From positions 1-47,135 of the forward strand of contig NZ_JAELTT010000033.1 in NCBI RefSeq assembly GCF_016428975.1: 47,135 bases of DNA. The letters are read 5' to 3'. The notes under the pieces were generated by a model. The model searched no databases and had not been told where the DNA came from. It saw nothing but the letters and a program-made list of their open reading frames with translations. Positions within the stretch are counted from its first letter, which is position 1. Each line of letters starts with the position of its first letter. The translations under genes were made by a program, and so were the position numbers. Positions 17,731 through 27,260 of this stretch are shown in pieces. This DNA is from Dyella sp. ASV21 (GTDB lineage Bacteria; Pseudomonadota; Gammaproteobacteria; Xanthomonadales; Rhodanobacteraceae).

Positions 17731-18513
17731 TCAGCGGCCGAAGTACATTGCCACGCCTACACCGGCCTCCCACACGGCGGCCTGTCCACCCAGGCGACGC
17801 CGGAACCAGGTATCGAACTGCAGGTTCGATCGAGGTTGCCAGGTCAGGCCGCCACCGGCCTGCGTGCCGTAGCGATGGTCCGCGTCGCGCAGCAGGGCCA
17901 CTTCGCCATAGCAGCCCCAATGGTCATTGAACTGGTAGTTGTAGTCGGGAGCGATGAGATAGTTGTCGCGCCCGCCACTGCGCTGCCATTGCGCGAAATA
18001 GCTGATATCCGCGCGTGGACTGAGGGTCTGGTCCACCACCACGCCCAGCGTGTAAACGGGATGATCGCTGCGGAAATCGCGTGCGCCATCGGTAAGCTCC
18101 ACGCTGCCCAGCACGCCCCATGCCCAAGTCTCGTTCGGTGGTGTGGGGGCCCATTTCAGGCCCAGGGTGGTGTCGCCGTGGCCGTAGCTGGTTTGTGTCG
18201 CGCCGTCGCTTGTCTGGCGCAAGCGGTTATAGGGTGAGCCACCCACCTGCAATTCCAGGCCCGAGCCCAGGCCGAAGCGAAACAGCGTGTCGTAGGTGGA
18301 TTGATCACTGGTGCTGCCGTGGTCACGCGTGCGGCTCCAGTCGGGCAAGCCTTGTTCGTAGGCGAACTGGCCGGCGTAGAGGGCGTTGGTGGCAAAGCCG
18401 AAGCCGGGGCGATCGAACCCCGGAATGTCCTCTGCCCAGGCCGTGGCGGCCCCGCACAGCAGCAAGGTGGCTGAAAAGACACGGTGCCATCGCCCAGATC
18501 GGCTAAAATCCAT
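17731..18513 (-). CDS. Putative outer-membrane beta-barrel (MetA-like transporter family)
   Basis: A 260-residue exported protein. The signal peptide ends near [10 protein letters not shown]. The mature sequence alternates short amphipathic strands rich in aromatics and glycine ([42 protein letters not shown]). It ends [11 protein letters not shown], close to but not exactly a terminal aromatic. This resembles the phenol MetA degradation/outer-membrane transporter group (Phenol_MetA_deg). The transported compound, if any, is unknown. It is divergent from gltX with only 31 bases between the starts. Confidence 0.78.
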   Translation of the reverse strand: MDFSRSGRWHRVFSATLLLCGAATAWAEDIPGFDRPGFGFATNALYAGQFAYEQGLPDWSRTRDHGSTSDQSTYDTLFRFGLGSGLELQVGGSPYNRLRQTSDGATQTSYGHGDTTLGLKWAPTPPNETWAWGVLGSVELTDGARDFRSDHPVYTLGVVVDQTLSPRADISYFAQWQRSGGRDNYLIAPDYNYQFNDHWGCYGEVALLRDADHRYGTQAGGGLTWQPRSNLQFDTWFRRRLGGQAAVWEAGVGVAMYFGR

Positions 18514-18544
18514 CGCTTCGCTCCGATCCCTTCAAGAAAATCCG

Positions 18545-19945
18545 ATGACCGTTCGCACCCGTTTCGCTCCCAGTCCCACCGGTTTCCTGCATATCGGCGG
18601 CGCCCGCACGGCGCTGTATTGCTGGCTGGAGGCGCGTCGCCGCGGCGGCGAATTCGTGTTGCGCATCGAGGATACCGACCGTGAGCGCTCCACCGAAGCG
18701 GCCGTGCAGGCCATTCTCGATGGCATGAGCTGGCTGGGTCTTCGCCATGACGACGGCCCGATCTACCAGACCGCTCGACTGGAGCGCTACAAGCAGGTGG
18801 CCGACGAACTGCTCAAGGCGGGCAAAGCCTACTACGCCTACGAGAGCAAGGATGAGATCGAGGCCATGCGCAACGAGGCGATGGCCAAGGGCGAAAAGCC
18901 CCGCTACAACGGCTATTACCGCGACCGCAACGAGCCGTTTCGTGATGATCCCCATCGCGTGATCCGCTTCAAGAACCCGCTGGAAGGCTCGGTGATGTTC
19001 GACGACAAGGTGAAGGGCCGGGTGGAATGGAGCAACGCCGAACTGGACGATCTGGTGATCTTCCGTTCGGATGGCTGGCCCACCTACAACTTTGCCGTGG
19101 TGGTGGACGATATCGACATGGGCATCACCGAGGTGATCCGTGGCGACGACCACGTCAACAACACGCCGCGCCAGATCAACATTTACCACGCGCTGGGCGC
19201 GCCGGTGCCGGAGTTTGCGCATCTGCCGATGATCCTTGGCCCGGATGGCCAGAAGCTCAGCAAGCGCCACGGTGCGGTGAGCGTGATGCAGTACCGCGAC
19301 GACGGCTTCCTGCCGCACGCGCTGCTCAACTACCTGGTGCGTCTGGGTTGGTCGCACGGCGATCAGGAAATTTTCTCGGAAGAGGAAATGATCCGCCTGT
19401 TCGACGTGGCCGACGTGAACAAGGCCGCCTCGCGCTTCGACGTGACCAAGCTGTCCTGGCTCAACCAGCATTACCTAAAGAGCGAGGACCCTGTGGCCAT
19501 CTCGCCGGAGTTCGAATGGCATCTCACCCAGGCCGGCATCGATTTCAGCAAGGGCCCCAAGCCGGCCGATGTGATCGTGGCGCTGCGCGATCGCGTGCAG
19601 ACGCTGAAGGAAATGGCTGAGCGCGCCAAGATCTGGTACGGCCCGATCGTGGAGTGGGACGACAAGGCCGTCGCCAAGCATCTGCAGAACGACAGCGCGG
19701 TATCCGTGCTGGTCGCCGCCAAGGCACTGCTGCTCGATTGCGCCTGGGCGCCGGAACCCATCCATCAAGTGATCGAGCAGGTGGCCGCCAAGCTGGAGCT
19801 GGGCATGGGCAAGATCGCCCAGCCGCTGCGCGTGGCGATGACGGGCACGCAGGTGTCGCCCTCCATCGATCACACCATCTTCCTGGCCGGTCGCGAAGAA
19901 GCGCTCAAGCGCATCGATGACGCCATCGCCAAGGCGAAGGGCTGA
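18545..19945 (+). CDS. gltX: Glutamate--tRNA ligase
   Basis: Class I aminoacyl-tRNA synthetase charging tRNA-Glu. It has 466 residues from ATG ([20 protein letters not shown]). The HIGH-type motif is HIGG at 16-19, and the KMSKS-type motif is KLSKR at about 237-241. [10 protein letters not shown] and [13 protein letters not shown] are further family signatures. The C-terminal anticodon-binding region includes [21 protein letters not shown] stem-loop follows the stop. Confidence 0.97.
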   Translation: MTVRTRFAPSPTGFLHIGGARTALYCWLEARRRGGEFVLRIEDTDRERSTEAAVQAILDGMSWLGLRHDDGPIYQTARLERYKQVADELLKAGKAYYAYESKDEIEAMRNEAMAKGEKPRYNGYYRDRNEPFRDDPHRVIRFKNPLEGSVMFDDKVKGRVEWSNAELDDLVIFRSDGWPTYNFAVVVDDIDMGITEVIRGDDHVNNTPRQINIYHALGAPVPEFAHLPMILGPDGQKLSKRHGAVSVMQYRDDGFLPHALLNYLVRLGWSHGDQEIFSEEEMIRLFDVADVNKAASRFDVTKLSWLNQHYLKSEDPVAISPEFEWHLTQAGIDFSKGPKPADVIVALRDRVQTLKEMAERAKIWYGPIVEWDDKAVAKHLQNDSAVSVLVAAKALLLDCAWAPEPIHQVIEQVAAKLELGMGKIAQPLRVAMTGTQVSPSIDHTIFLAGREEALKRIDDAIAKAKG

Positions 19946-19956
19946 GCGACGCCCAA

Positions 19957-19987
19957 CGATCAGGGCGGGCACGCGCTGCCCTGATCG
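19957..19987 (+). terminator. Stem-loop after gltX
   Basis: A perfect 10-bp stem (CGATCAGGGC / GCCCTGATCG) with an 11-base loop begins 12 bases after the gltX stop. There is no T-tract, so this is a probable but weak terminator. Confidence 0.55.
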
Positions 19988-20108
19988 CACCGCATGCCCA
20001 GGCATGCCTGCGGGGCGCAGGTGGTCGGGCAAGCGTGCCTCGACGATCGCGTGCGTTAGATCGAAGAAATATCGCCCAAGGGTGCAAGCGGCTCGCCGAC
20101 CCTTCATC

Positions 20109-20432
20109 ATGCGGTCTGGCGCATCGATCGGCAGACACCGCGTGGATCCATGGCTGGACAAGGCGATGCAGGGCGTGGACCCGGATAGCCCGGATGCCTT
20201 CCTGCGCGTGTTCATCAACCTGATGGGCATGCTGCCGTGGTCGGCGCTGTTCTGGTGGAGCGTGCTGTTCCTGGTGGTGGGTGCCCTCATCGGCTGGTGG
20301 CGCGGGCGCCTGCTTGAAGGCGTGCTGTGGGCCGCTTTCTTGGGGCCGTTGGGCTGGTTCGTGGTGTTGTGGCGTCCGCGCGCCAAGCCTCGCGTCGAAC
20401 CACCGCCATTGCCTGGCCGCCGTCGAACGTAG
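20109..20432 (+). CDS. Small two-helix inner-membrane protein, unknown function
   Basis: A frame of up to 107 residues with two strongly predicted membrane helices (LPWSALFWWSVLFLVVGALI and LLEGVLWAAFLGPLGWFVVL). A proline/arginine-rich tail (PRVEPPPLPGRRRT) follows. The start is uncertain: ATG 20109 is the longest sensible choice, while GTG 20142 (VDPWLDKAMQ) and ATG 20166 (MQGVDPDSPDAFL) are both plausible and none has a clear ribosome site. I do not recognise the family. It ends 18 bases before zur, but nothing else links it to zinc. Confidence 0.65.
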   Translation: MRSGASIGRHRVDPWLDKAMQGVDPDSPDAFLRVFINLMGMLPWSALFWWSVLFLVVGALIGWWRGRLLEGVLWAAFLGPLGWFVVLWRPRAKPRVEPPPLPGRRRT

Positions 20433-20450
20433 GCTCTTGCGTGGGGGTGT

Positions 20451-20960
20451 ATGATGGCCCACGAGGTGAATCGATTGAGCCAGACCGTTTCCAGCAAATC
20501 GCACGAGCACCACCACCATCACGACGATGCGCAGAGCTTCGTGCGTGCGGTGGAGCATGCCAGCGAGGAGCGTGGCCTGCGACTCACGCCGCTGCGCAAG
20601 GAAGTTCTCGAACTGGTCGCCGCCGCAGGCAAGCCGATCAAGGCGTACGACCTGCTCGATCAACTGCGCGAGCGGCACGGCAACGCGGCACCACCCACGG
20701 TGTATCGCGCGCTGGATTTCCTGCTTGAGCACGGCTTCATCCATAAGTTGGAATCCATCAATGCCTTCGTCTCCTGCCATCACCCGGCCGAGGCGCATCA
20801 GGTGCCGTTCCTGATCTGCGACAACTGCTCCAGCGCCCAGGAAGTGTGCGACGAGCGCGTGGCCGAGCTGATCGAAGCCCAGGCCAAGGCCTTCGGCTTC
20901 CGTCCGCAGGCCCAAACGCTGGAAGTCCACGGCCTCTGCAGGAACTGCCGCAAAGCCTGA
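20451..20960 (+). CDS. zur: Fur-family zinc uptake regulator
   Basis: A 169-residue Fur-superfamily repressor. The winged helix covers about 35-100 (RLTPLRKEVLELV, PTVYRALDFLLEHGFIHKLE). The structural zinc cysteines are CDNC (about 123 and 126) and CRNC (about 163 and 166). CHHPAEAHQVPFLICDNC is the Zur rather than Fur version of this segment. An unusual HEHHHHHDD stretch lies at about 18-26. A GGGGG ribosome site supports ATG 20451; an in-frame ATG follows immediately. Next come a MerC-like protein and a CDF zinc exporter with a Zur-box-like site in front, so the local theme is zinc balance. Confidence 0.9.
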   Translation: MMAHEVNRLSQTVSSKSHEHHHHHDDAQSFVRAVEHASEERGLRLTPLRKEVLELVAAAGKPIKAYDLLDQLRERHGNAAPPTVYRALDFLLEHGFIHKLESINAFVSCHHPAEAHQVPFLICDNCSSAQEVCDERVAELIEAQAKAFGFRPQAQTLEVHGLCRNCRKA

Positions 20961-21004
20961 ACAGCCCCCGCTGCGTGGCCGTTTTCGTGGTTTGCGTTTG
21001 AGAC

Positions 21005-21017
21005 GTTATAATGTAAC
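21005..21017 (+). promoter_or_regulatory. Zur-box-like palindrome overlapping a perfect -10 hexamer
   Basis: GTTATAATGTAAC is a 13-bp palindrome with one mismatch between arms. It matches the core of gammaproteobacterial Zur boxes (GTTATA-N-TATAAC). TATAAT at 21007-21012 lies inside it, so bound Zur would block RNA polymerase. No good -35 is seen at standard spacing. It stands 54 bases before the MerC-like gene and 44 after the zur stop. Confidence 0.7.
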
Positions 21018-21070
21018 AATGGCTCCATTGGGCTCCCCGGCCCGACCCGAGACGCCCCGGTTCCAATCCG

Positions 21071-21496
21071 ATGGAAGCCCGAGAAGAGAACAAGAAGCGC
21101 TGGTGGTCCCTCGCCGATCGAGTCGGCGCTACGGCATCGTTCCTGTGCGCCATTCACTGCGCGGCACTGCCTTTCGTGCTCGCCGTGTTGCCGCTGCTGG
21201 GGCTGGGTTTCCTGGCCGATCACCGCTTTGAACGCGGCTTTGTGATGTTCGCCTGCGCACTGGCGCTGATCAGCCTGGTCAGCGGTTATCGCCACCACCG
21301 TCGACCACTCGCCCTGCTGCTGGCGCTACCGGGACTGCTTCTGCTGATTTCGGGCGTGACCTTTGCCGAAAGTTATTCGGTGGCACTGCATAGCGTGCTG
21401 GTTACCTGCGGTGGCCTGCTGGTCGCCTCGGCGCATTTCGTCAACCTTCGTACCCACCGCGCGCTGCATGTGCATGGGCCGCAGTGTGCCCATTGA
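21071..21496 (+). CDS. MerC-domain membrane protein
   Basis: A 141-residue protein with four hydrophobic segments, matching the MerC family of small metal-transport membrane proteins. The paired cysteines in the first helix are seen as FLCAIHCAALPF. The C-terminus is metal-ligand-rich (HRALHVHGPQCAH). MerC proteins were first known in mercury uptake, but no mer regulator or reductase is nearby. Its position between zur and a CDF exporter, behind a Zur-like box, points instead to zinc. It probably shares a transcript with the CDF gene 61 bases downstream. Confidence 0.85.
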   Translation: MEAREENKKRWWSLADRVGATASFLCAIHCAALPFVLAVLPLLGLGFLADHRFERGFVMFACALALISLVSGYRHHRRPLALLLALPGLLLLISGVTFAESYSVALHSVLVTCGGLLVASAHFVNLRTHRALHVHGPQCAH

Positions 21497-21557
21497 CGCC
21501 ACCGGCGCGACGCGCCGTGATTGTGTAACGGGGCAGGCGGTTCCTAGCATTCGCGTC

Positions 21558-22532
21558 ATGAGTACGACACCCGCGCATTCCCATCACGATCACGACCATG
21601 CTCACCATGGGCACGCGAACGGCCACGATCATCATGACCACAGCCACTTCGGCGGCCGCGAGCGCAAGCTGATCTTTGCCTTTGTACTCACCGCGCTGAT
21701 GATGGTGGTGGAAGTCGTCGGCGGCGTCTGGTCCGGTTCGCTGGCCCTGGTGGCGGATGCGGGCCACATGCTGATCGATGCGCTGGCGCTGCTGCTGGCG
21801 GTCATGGGTGCCTGGTTCGCCAAGCGACCCGCCGACGCGCGGCGCAGCTACGGTTATGGCCGTCTGGAAGTATTGGCGGGCTTCGTCAACGCGTTGACCC
21901 AGTTTGCGCTGGTGGCCTTCATTGCGTACGAAGCCATCACGCGTTTGTTTCAACCCACCGAAATCCTTTCCGGCATGATGCTGGTCGTGGCCGTGGTCGG
22001 CCTGTTGGTGAACCTGCTGGTGTTGCGCACGCTGCACGGTCACGCCCATGACGACGTGAATCTCGCTGGCGCCACGCTGCACGTGCTGGGCGATCTGCTC
22101 GGTTCGGTGGCGGCCGTGGTCGCCGCGCTGCTGGTGCGCTGGAAGGGGTGGAACTGGGCCGACCCCGCGCTATCGTTGCTGGTGTCGTTGTTGATCCTCA
22201 ACAGTGCGTGGCGCTTGCTGCGTCGCTCGGCGCACATCCTGCTGGAGGGCGTGCCCGAGGGTATGGACACCGGTGTGGTCGCCGAGGCCCTGCGCGGGGC
22301 CGATGCGTCGATTCGCGATATCCATCACGTGCATGTGTGGCAGTTGGCGTCGGGTTCGCGCATGGCCACCTTGCACGTGGAGTTGCATGACAACGATCGC
22401 AGTGGCGCCGCCATCATGGCGATCAATCAAATGCTGGCTGAGCGCTACGGCATCCAGCACGTGACGGTGCAGGTGGATCCTGAGCATTGTCCGGACCAGC
22501 AGCGTGGGTGTGCGGGGCACGGCCACCGCTGA
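21558..22532 (+). CDS. CDF-family cation efflux transporter (CzcD/ZitB-like)
   Basis: A 324-residue cation diffusion facilitator that exports Zn(II) and similar ions in exchange for protons. The N-terminal ~30 residues are histidine-packed (HSHHDHDHAHHGHANGHDHH). Six transmembrane helices follow. The HxxxD metal-site pairs are ADAGHMLID in helix II and HVLGDLLGS in helix V. A short cytoplasmic domain (IRDIHHVHVWQLASGSRMA) completes the family pattern, with a Cys/His tail. Control by the Zur-like box upstream is inferred. Confidence 0.93.
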   Translation: MSTTPAHSHHDHDHAHHGHANGHDHHDHSHFGGRERKLIFAFVLTALMMVVEVVGGVWSGSLALVADAGHMLIDALALLLAVMGAWFAKRPADARRSYGYGRLEVLAGFVNALTQFALVAFIAYEAITRLFQPTEILSGMMLVVAVVGLLVNLLVLRTLHGHAHDDVNLAGATLHVLGDLLGSVAAVVAALLVRWKGWNWADPALSLLVSLLILNSAWRLLRRSAHILLEGVPEGMDTGVVAEALRGADASIRDIHHVHVWQLASGSRMATLHVELHDNDRSGAAIMAINQMLAERYGIQHVTVQVDPEHCPDQQRGCAGHGHR

Positions 22533-22601
22533 CTATTGCGCTTTGGGCCGTCGCTGATACGATGGTCGGCCGTGTTAACCCAACGAATCAAGGAGTTCCC
22601 C

Positions 22602-22763
22602 ATGGGCAAGGGCGATCGTAGGACCCGTCGTGGCAAGACCTATCGTGGCAGCTATGGCATCAGCCGCCCGCACTCGCTGCAGCCGGCCGTGGCCGGTGCC
22701 AAGGCGACCGTGACCAAGCCGGCCGCTGCGAAGAAGGCAGCTCCGAAGAAGAAGTCGGCCTAA
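22602..22763 (+). CDS. 30S ribosomal protein THX
   Basis: A 53-residue basic protein beginning MGKGDRRTRRGKTYRGSYGI, the hallmark of the THX (bTHX) small-subunit protein first seen in Thermus. A strong AAGGAG site precedes the ATG. The C-terminal half is an Ala/Lys-rich tail (AKATVTKPAAAKKAAPKKKS), longer than in Thermus, where THX is about half this size. It likely sits in the 30S head, contacting 16S rRNA. It has its own terminator. Confidence 0.88.
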   Translation: MGKGDRRTRRGKTYRGSYGISRPHSLQPAVAGAKATVTKPAAAKKAAPKKKSA

Positions 22764-22786
22764 GCCACTTCCGCTTCGCAAGAAAA

Positions 22787-22811
22787 AACCCCGCCTCGGC
22801 GGGGTTTTTTT
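22787..22811 (+). terminator. Intrinsic terminator after the THX gene
   Basis: The GC stem CCCCGC / GCGGGG with a CTCG loop is flanked by A's upstream and seven T's downstream. It is a classic rho-independent terminator. The A-run on the other side would let it serve the hutI side too, though it lies about 75 bases beyond the hutI stop. Confidence 0.93.
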
Positions 22812-22886
22812 GTGCCTGTCCAATCGCACATGCGACGCCCTGCTCACATGTACGCCGACCAACCAGCACTGACGCTGGCCGCCGGC

Positions 22887-24119
22887 TCAGCCTTGCGCGG
22901 GTAACTGCTCGCCACCCAGGAAGGCTTTGCGCAGCAACTGGCCACCGATCCAGTAACACAGCTCGGCAGGCTGGCGAACGTTCCATACCGCGATATCGGC
23001 GCGCTGACCCACGGCCAGCGTGCCGCGATCATGCAGGCCAAGCGCGCGAGCGGCATGTACGGTCACGCCACGCAAAGCTTCCTCCGGCGTCAGGCGGAAC
23101 AGCGTGCAGGCCATGCCGGCCGCCAGCCGCAGCGACAGCATGGGCGAGGTGCCCGGGTTGCAGTCCGTTGCTACGGCCATCGCCACGCCGTGCTCGCGCA
23201 GGCTGGCGATCGGCGGCAGCTTGGTCTCGCGCAGCGCATAGAACGCGCCGGGCAACAGCACGGCAACGGTACCGGCCTGCGCCATGGTGCGGACGCCGTG
23301 TTCGCTCAGGTATTCCAGGTGATCGGCGGACAAGCCATCGAAGGAGGCCACCAGCGCCGCGCCGTCGAGATCGGATAGCTGCTCGGCATGCAGTTTCACG
23401 GGCAAGCCCAGTTGGGTAGCGCGCTCGAACACGCGCCGCGTTTCGGCGGGCGTAAAGCCGATGTTCTCGCAGAACGCATCGACCGCATCGACCAAGCCTT
23501 CCGCGGCGAGCGTCGGCAGCATCTCATCGCAGACCAGGGCGACATAGGCGTCGCGGTTATCGCGATATTCCGGTGGCAGCGCGTGCAGACCAAGGAAAGT
23601 GGTGCGCACCGTCATGCCCAGCGCCTTGCCCACACGGCGGGCCACGCGCAGCATGCGTCGCTCCGACGCCAGATCCAGCCCGTAGCCGGATTTGATCTCC
23701 AGCGTGGTCACGCCATCGGCGAGCAGGGCATGGGCGCGTGGCAGGGTCTGCGCAAAGAGTGCGTCCTCGCTTGCCTCGCGCGTTGCCTTGACGGTGGAGA
23801 CGATGCCGCCGCCCGCGCGGGCGATGTCCTCATAGCTGGCACCATTGAGGCGCAGATCGAACTCATGCGCGCGCTCGCCGCCGAACACCAAGTGCGTATG
23901 GCAATCGACCAGGCCAGGCGTCACCAGGGCACCGTCGAGCGTATCGACGTGCGTGGCCAGCGTCTCCGGTGTGCCCGGCAGCGCGTCTTGCGGCCCGATC
24001 CAGGCGATCTGGCCTTGATGCAGCGCGATGGCGCCTCGCTCGATCAGGCCATAAGGCGCATCGCCGGTGAACGTGGCAAGCGTGGCATCCAGCAGCAGGT
24101 GATTCCAGGGTGTTGTCAT
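22887..24119 (-). CDS. hutI: Imidazolonepropionase
   Basis: HutI hydrolyses imidazolone-5-propionate to N-formimino-glutamate in histidine breakdown. It has 410 residues from the ATG overlapping the ClC stop (ATGA). The amidohydrolase metal site is [19 protein letters not shown]. The substrate segment is [18 protein letters not shown], followed by [18 protein letters not shown] and [10 protein letters not shown]. Much of the complementary reading space is open because of high GC, but the family motifs are unambiguous. The upstream genes in its operon are a ClC antiporter and a GNAT-nitrilase fusion rather than other hut genes, which is unusual. Confidence 0.97.
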   Translation of the reverse strand: MTTPWNHLLLDATLATFTGDAPYGLIERGAIALHQGQIAWIGPQDALPGTPETLATHVDTLDGALVTPGLVDCHTHLVFGGERAHEFDLRLNGASYEDIARAGGGIVSTVKATREASEDALFAQTLPRAHALLADGVTTLEIKSGYGLDLASERRMLRVARRVGKALGMTVRTTFLGLHALPPEYRDNRDAYVALVCDEMLPTLAAEGLVDAVDAFCENIGFTPAETRRVFERATQLGLPVKLHAEQLSDLDGAALVASFDGLSADHLEYLSEHGVRTMAQAGTVAVLLPGAFYALRETKLPPIASLREHGVAMAVATDCNPGTSPMLSLRLAAGMACTLFRLTPEEALRGVTVHAARALGLHDRGTLAVGQRADIAVWNVRQPAELCYWIGGQLLRKAFLGGEQLPAQG

Positions 24120-25609
24120 GGGCGGTGATGATCGGGCGGGTGGCCGGGCGGCAGGTTGTCGGGCATGTCGTCGCTGGACGGGAGCGGCGTGGCCGGGTCC
24201 TCCACCATCGGTGCGATATCCAGTTCGTCGAGCGGTGTTTCGGATGCCGCTTCGGCGGCGCGTCGGGCGAGTTCGTGCTCGTAGCTTTCGATCAGGCGAT
24301 CGGCCAGCGCGCGATATACCGGCTTGCGCGACAACAGCGAAGACGCGGCGCGTGCCAGCAAACAGGTGGCCATGATGGGCAGCACCATCTGCTGGTTGGC
24401 GGTGAGTTCCATCGAGATCACGGTCGCGGTAAGCGGTGCCTGGGTGACGCCGGAGAGATAGGCCGCCATGGCGAGCAGGGCCACGGCCGAAGGGTCCACG
24501 CCCGGCAGGATGAGGCTGAGGTTCTGGCCCAGTCCGGCACCCACGGCGAGTGCGGGTGAAAAAATGCCACCCGGTATACCCGCCCAGAACGAGGCGATAT
24601 TGCCTAAGAACTTCAGTACGCCAAAGCTCATTACGGTGTCGGAGTGTTGCTCCAGGATCTCCTTGGCCTGCGCATAACCGGTGCCGTAGAGGCCGGTATG
24701 CGTGAGCTGGCTGAGCAGCACCAGGGCCAAGCCGCAAGCGGCGGCGAACAGCACCGGCTGGCGGCCGCGCAGACGCCCCACGACGCCACGCAGCCCATGA
24801 TCGCTGGGCAGGATCAGGCGGGCGAACAGGCCGCCGGCCAGGCCGCAGACGATGCCGGTGGCGAGCACCGCCAGCCACGCCTTGCCCAGCGGCAGGCTGA
24901 TATCGAAATGACCGAAGTACGCGTAGTTGCCGAGGATGCCGAGCGACACCACGCCGGACACGATGACGGCCGTGAGCAAGGTGCCGCTCATGCGATGCTC
25001 GAACGCGCCACTCATTTCCTCGATGGCGAACACCACGCCCGCCAGCGGCGTGTTGAACGCGGCGGCGAGGCCGGCGGCGGAGCCCGCCAGGATGAAGCGC
25101 CCGGCAGCCGTAGGGTCGGCGAAGCCGAAGCGGCGACCGAGCGAATAGAGCAGGCCCGCACCCACGTGCACGGTCGGTCCTTCGCGTCCCACCGACGCAC
25201 CGCCCAGCAAGGCGCCAAGGGTCAGCGCCATCTTGCCGATGGCCACGCGCAAGGAGAGCAGGCTGCGGCGGAAGTTTTCGTCTTCCACCTTCAGTGCGGC
25301 AATGGCTTGCGGAATGCCTGAGCCGCGTGTCGGCTTGAGCACGCCCTGGGTGAGCCAGGACAGCAGGGCGAAGGTCAGCGGGGTGATGAGAAACGCCCAC
25401 AGGCGATTGTGCTCGACCACGCCGTGGAACACGCCAAACGCCCAGTCGGCCGCTTGTGCAAAGCCGACCGCAGCCAGGCCCACCAGTACCGCACCGCTCC
25501 AGAACAAAATGCGTCGGCGCCACTCGATCGGTGAGAACAGTTCCGAATCGGTCAGGCGCTGGCGGCGGCTATCCTTGGCCGGCGAATGGCCGGCGTCGCC
25601 CTCACTCAT
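24116..25609 (-). CDS. ClC-family chloride/proton antiporter
   Basis: A 497-residue ClC membrane protein. The three selectivity signatures are present: GSGIP (about 96-100), GREGP (about 141-145) and GIPGGIFSP. The gating glutamate is Glu143, and the internal proton glutamate corresponds to Glu198 in FAIEEM. Both are kept, so it should be a Cl-/H+ antiporter rather than a channel. There are no CBS domains; the C-terminus is a short acidic, Pro/His-rich tail ([16 protein letters not shown]). It overlaps its neighbours by four bases on both sides, so all three genes are coupled. Confidence 0.94.
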   Translation of the reverse strand: MSEGDAGHSPAKDSRRQRLTDSELFSPIEWRRRILFWSGAVLVGLAAVGFAQAADWAFGVFHGVVEHNRLWAFLITPLTFALLSWLTQGVLKPTRGSGIPQAIAALKVEDENFRRSLLSLRVAIGKMALTLGALLGGASVGREGPTVHVGAGLLYSLGRRFGFADPTAAGRFILAGSAAGLAAAFNTPLAGVVFAIEEMSGAFEHRMSGTLLTAVIVSGVVSLGILGNYAYFGHFDISLPLGKAWLAVLATGIVCGLAGGLFARLILPSDHGLRGVVGRLRGRQPVLFAAACGLALVLLSQLTHTGLYGTGYAQAKEILEQHSDTVMSFGVLKFLGNIASFWAGIPGGIFSPALAVGAGLGQNLSLILPGVDPSAVALLAMAAYLSGVTQAPLTATVISMELTANQQMVLPIMATCLLARAASSLLSRKPVYRALADRLIESYEHELARRAAEAASETPLDELDIAPMVEDPATPLPSSDDMPDNLPPGHPPDHHRP

Positions 25610-27180
25610 GACAAGCCTTCCGATTTGCGAGTCCAGCGCGTTTCGTAGAGATCAAAGCGACGATCCTTCAGGTTCTGCACGGCACCGGCATTGCGGGCGC
25701 GCGCCAGGCTTTCCAGGTGCAGGTCGGCGAACAGCACAGTCTCGATATTGGGCGTGGAGTCGGCGGCAATGCCATCACGCGCGAACGGGAAGTCGCTGGG
25801 CGTGAGGATGCAGCTTTGCCCGTACTGGATATCGAAGTTGTTCACGCCGGGCAGGTTGCCCACGTTGCCCGAGAGCACGACGTAGCATTGGTTTTCGATG
25901 GCGCGCGCCTGCGAGCAGTAGCGCACGCGCAGGTAACCCTCACGCACATCGGTGCAGAAGGGTACGAACAGAATCAAGGCGCCCTGATCGGTGAGGTGGC
26001 GCGCCACTTCGGGAAATTCCGAGTCGTAGCAGATCATCACGCCGATGGGGCCGCAGTCGGTCTGGATGGTGGCCGCCGTGTCGCCACCGGTGATGTTCCA
26101 CACGGTGCGCTCGCTGGGCGTGGGGTGGATCTTCTCCTGCTCGTGGATCGAGCCATCGCGCAGGCATACATAGCAGACGTTATGGATGTCCCCATTGGTC
26201 TGCTCGGTGGGGTGCGAGCCGGCGATGATGTTGATGTTGTAGTGAACGGCCAGCCGGCTGAAGAGTTCCTTCACTTGTGGCGTGTACTGGCTGAGCTTGC
26301 GGATCGATTCGACGGGGGAGAGTTCCTCGTTTTCTATCGACAGCAGCTGCAGCGTGATCAACTCGGGAAAGGTGACGAAGTCCGCGTTGTAGTCGGCTGC
26401 GATATCCGTGAAGTACTCCACCTGCGTGGCGAATTCCTCAAACGAGCGGATGCGCCGCTGTTGGTATTGCACCGAAGCCACGCGCACTTGATCGGGCAGC
26501 GGCTGGGTCGAGGGAATCGACGGGATGTCCGGCTGGTTGAGCAGTTGAGGATTTCGCCACACAAGGTGTGCGGCATAGCCCAAGGAATCGTAATCGGATG
26601 GCACGTAGGCGCGCAGGAGTCCGATCACTTCGAACTCGTTGCTGAGCTGAAAGCTCAAGGTGAGGTCGCGCCGCTTGCCCTCCACCACGGCTTGCACATA
26701 AGCCTCGGCGCTGCCGTAGCGCTGCATGTTGCGCGCAAGTCCCGGGATGCGACCGCCGAACACGATGCCGCGTAACTTCAGGTCGGTACATACGCGCTTG
26801 CGTGCCTGATACAGGCGCTGGCCGATGCGCATGTTGCGGTAATCCGGATGCACCACCACTTCCATGCCGTAGAGCCAGTTGCCGTCGCGGCGATGGCGCG
26901 AAGCCATGCCGCCGCCGGTGATCTGCATCCAGGTGTGCGGCGCCAGCGCGGTCGCTTCGTCGATGCGAAAGGTGGCGCAGTAGCCGACCAGCTTGCCTTC
27001 GTACTCGACCACGAACTGACCTTCCGGGAAATGCGTCTGCTGCGAGCGAAGCATCTCCGCCGAATGGCCCCATTCGGGGGTGTAGACGCGAGCGGTCAGG
27101 TCCACCAGGGCGGGGACATCGGCCGGTCGCGCCTGGCGCACCAGCAGCTTGGGGGCGTGTTCCTGAGTTTTCTTGGCCAT
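25606..27180 (-). CDS. GNAT acetyltransferase / carbon-nitrogen hydrolase fusion
   Basis: A 524-residue two-domain protein. Residues 1 to about 200 form a GNAT domain (LLVRQARPADVPALVDLTAR; VHPDYRNMRIGQRLYQARK). From about 235 onward there is a nitrilase-superfamily domain. The catalytic triad is seen as Glu in TFPELITLQ, Lys in EKIHPTPSE and Cys at about residue 384 in MICYDSEFPE. Fusions of this design are known as a conserved family, but the substrate is not established; the nitrilase may be an amidase acting on an acylated amine. I preferred MAKKTQEHAPKLL over an ATG 69 bases upstream. It is divergent from hutF, 80 bases apart. Confidence 0.92.
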   Translation of the reverse strand: MAKKTQEHAPKLLVRQARPADVPALVDLTARVYTPEWGHSAEMLRSQQTHFPEGQFVVEYEGKLVGYCATFRIDEATALAPHTWMQITGGGMASRHRRDGNWLYGMEVVVHPDYRNMRIGQRLYQARKRVCTDLKLRGIVFGGRIPGLARNMQRYGSAEAYVQAVVEGKRRDLTLSFQLSNEFEVIGLLRAYVPSDYDSLGYAAHLVWRNPQLLNQPDIPSIPSTQPLPDQVRVASVQYQQRRIRSFEEFATQVEYFTDIAADYNADFVTFPELITLQLLSIENEELSPVESIRKLSQYTPQVKELFSRLAVHYNINIIAGSHPTEQTNGDIHNVCYVCLRDGSIHEQEKIHPTPSERTVWNITGGDTAATIQTDCGPIGVMICYDSEFPEVARHLTDQGALILFVPFCTDVREGYLRVRYCSQARAIENQCYVVLSGNVGNLPGVNNFDIQYGQSCILTPSDFPFARDGIAADSTPNIETVLFADLHLESLARARNAGAVQNLKDRRFDLYETRWTRKSEGLS

Positions 27181-27260
27181 CCGCGCATTATGCCGCAGCG
27201 GGCTGAACGACGCGGCGCGAGGAGGGGTTACACTCGCGGGGTTTCCCAAGGAGCAGGTCG

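Noticed and set aside
21071-21496. Mercury-resistance operon
   Set aside because: Only a MerC-like protein is present. There is no MerR, MerA, MerP or MerT, and the neighbours are zinc genes.
24120-25523. Long upstream extension of the hutI reading frame across the ClC gene
   Set aside because: The ClC frame has all family motifs. The extension is unlike HutI, which begins at the ATGA overlap.
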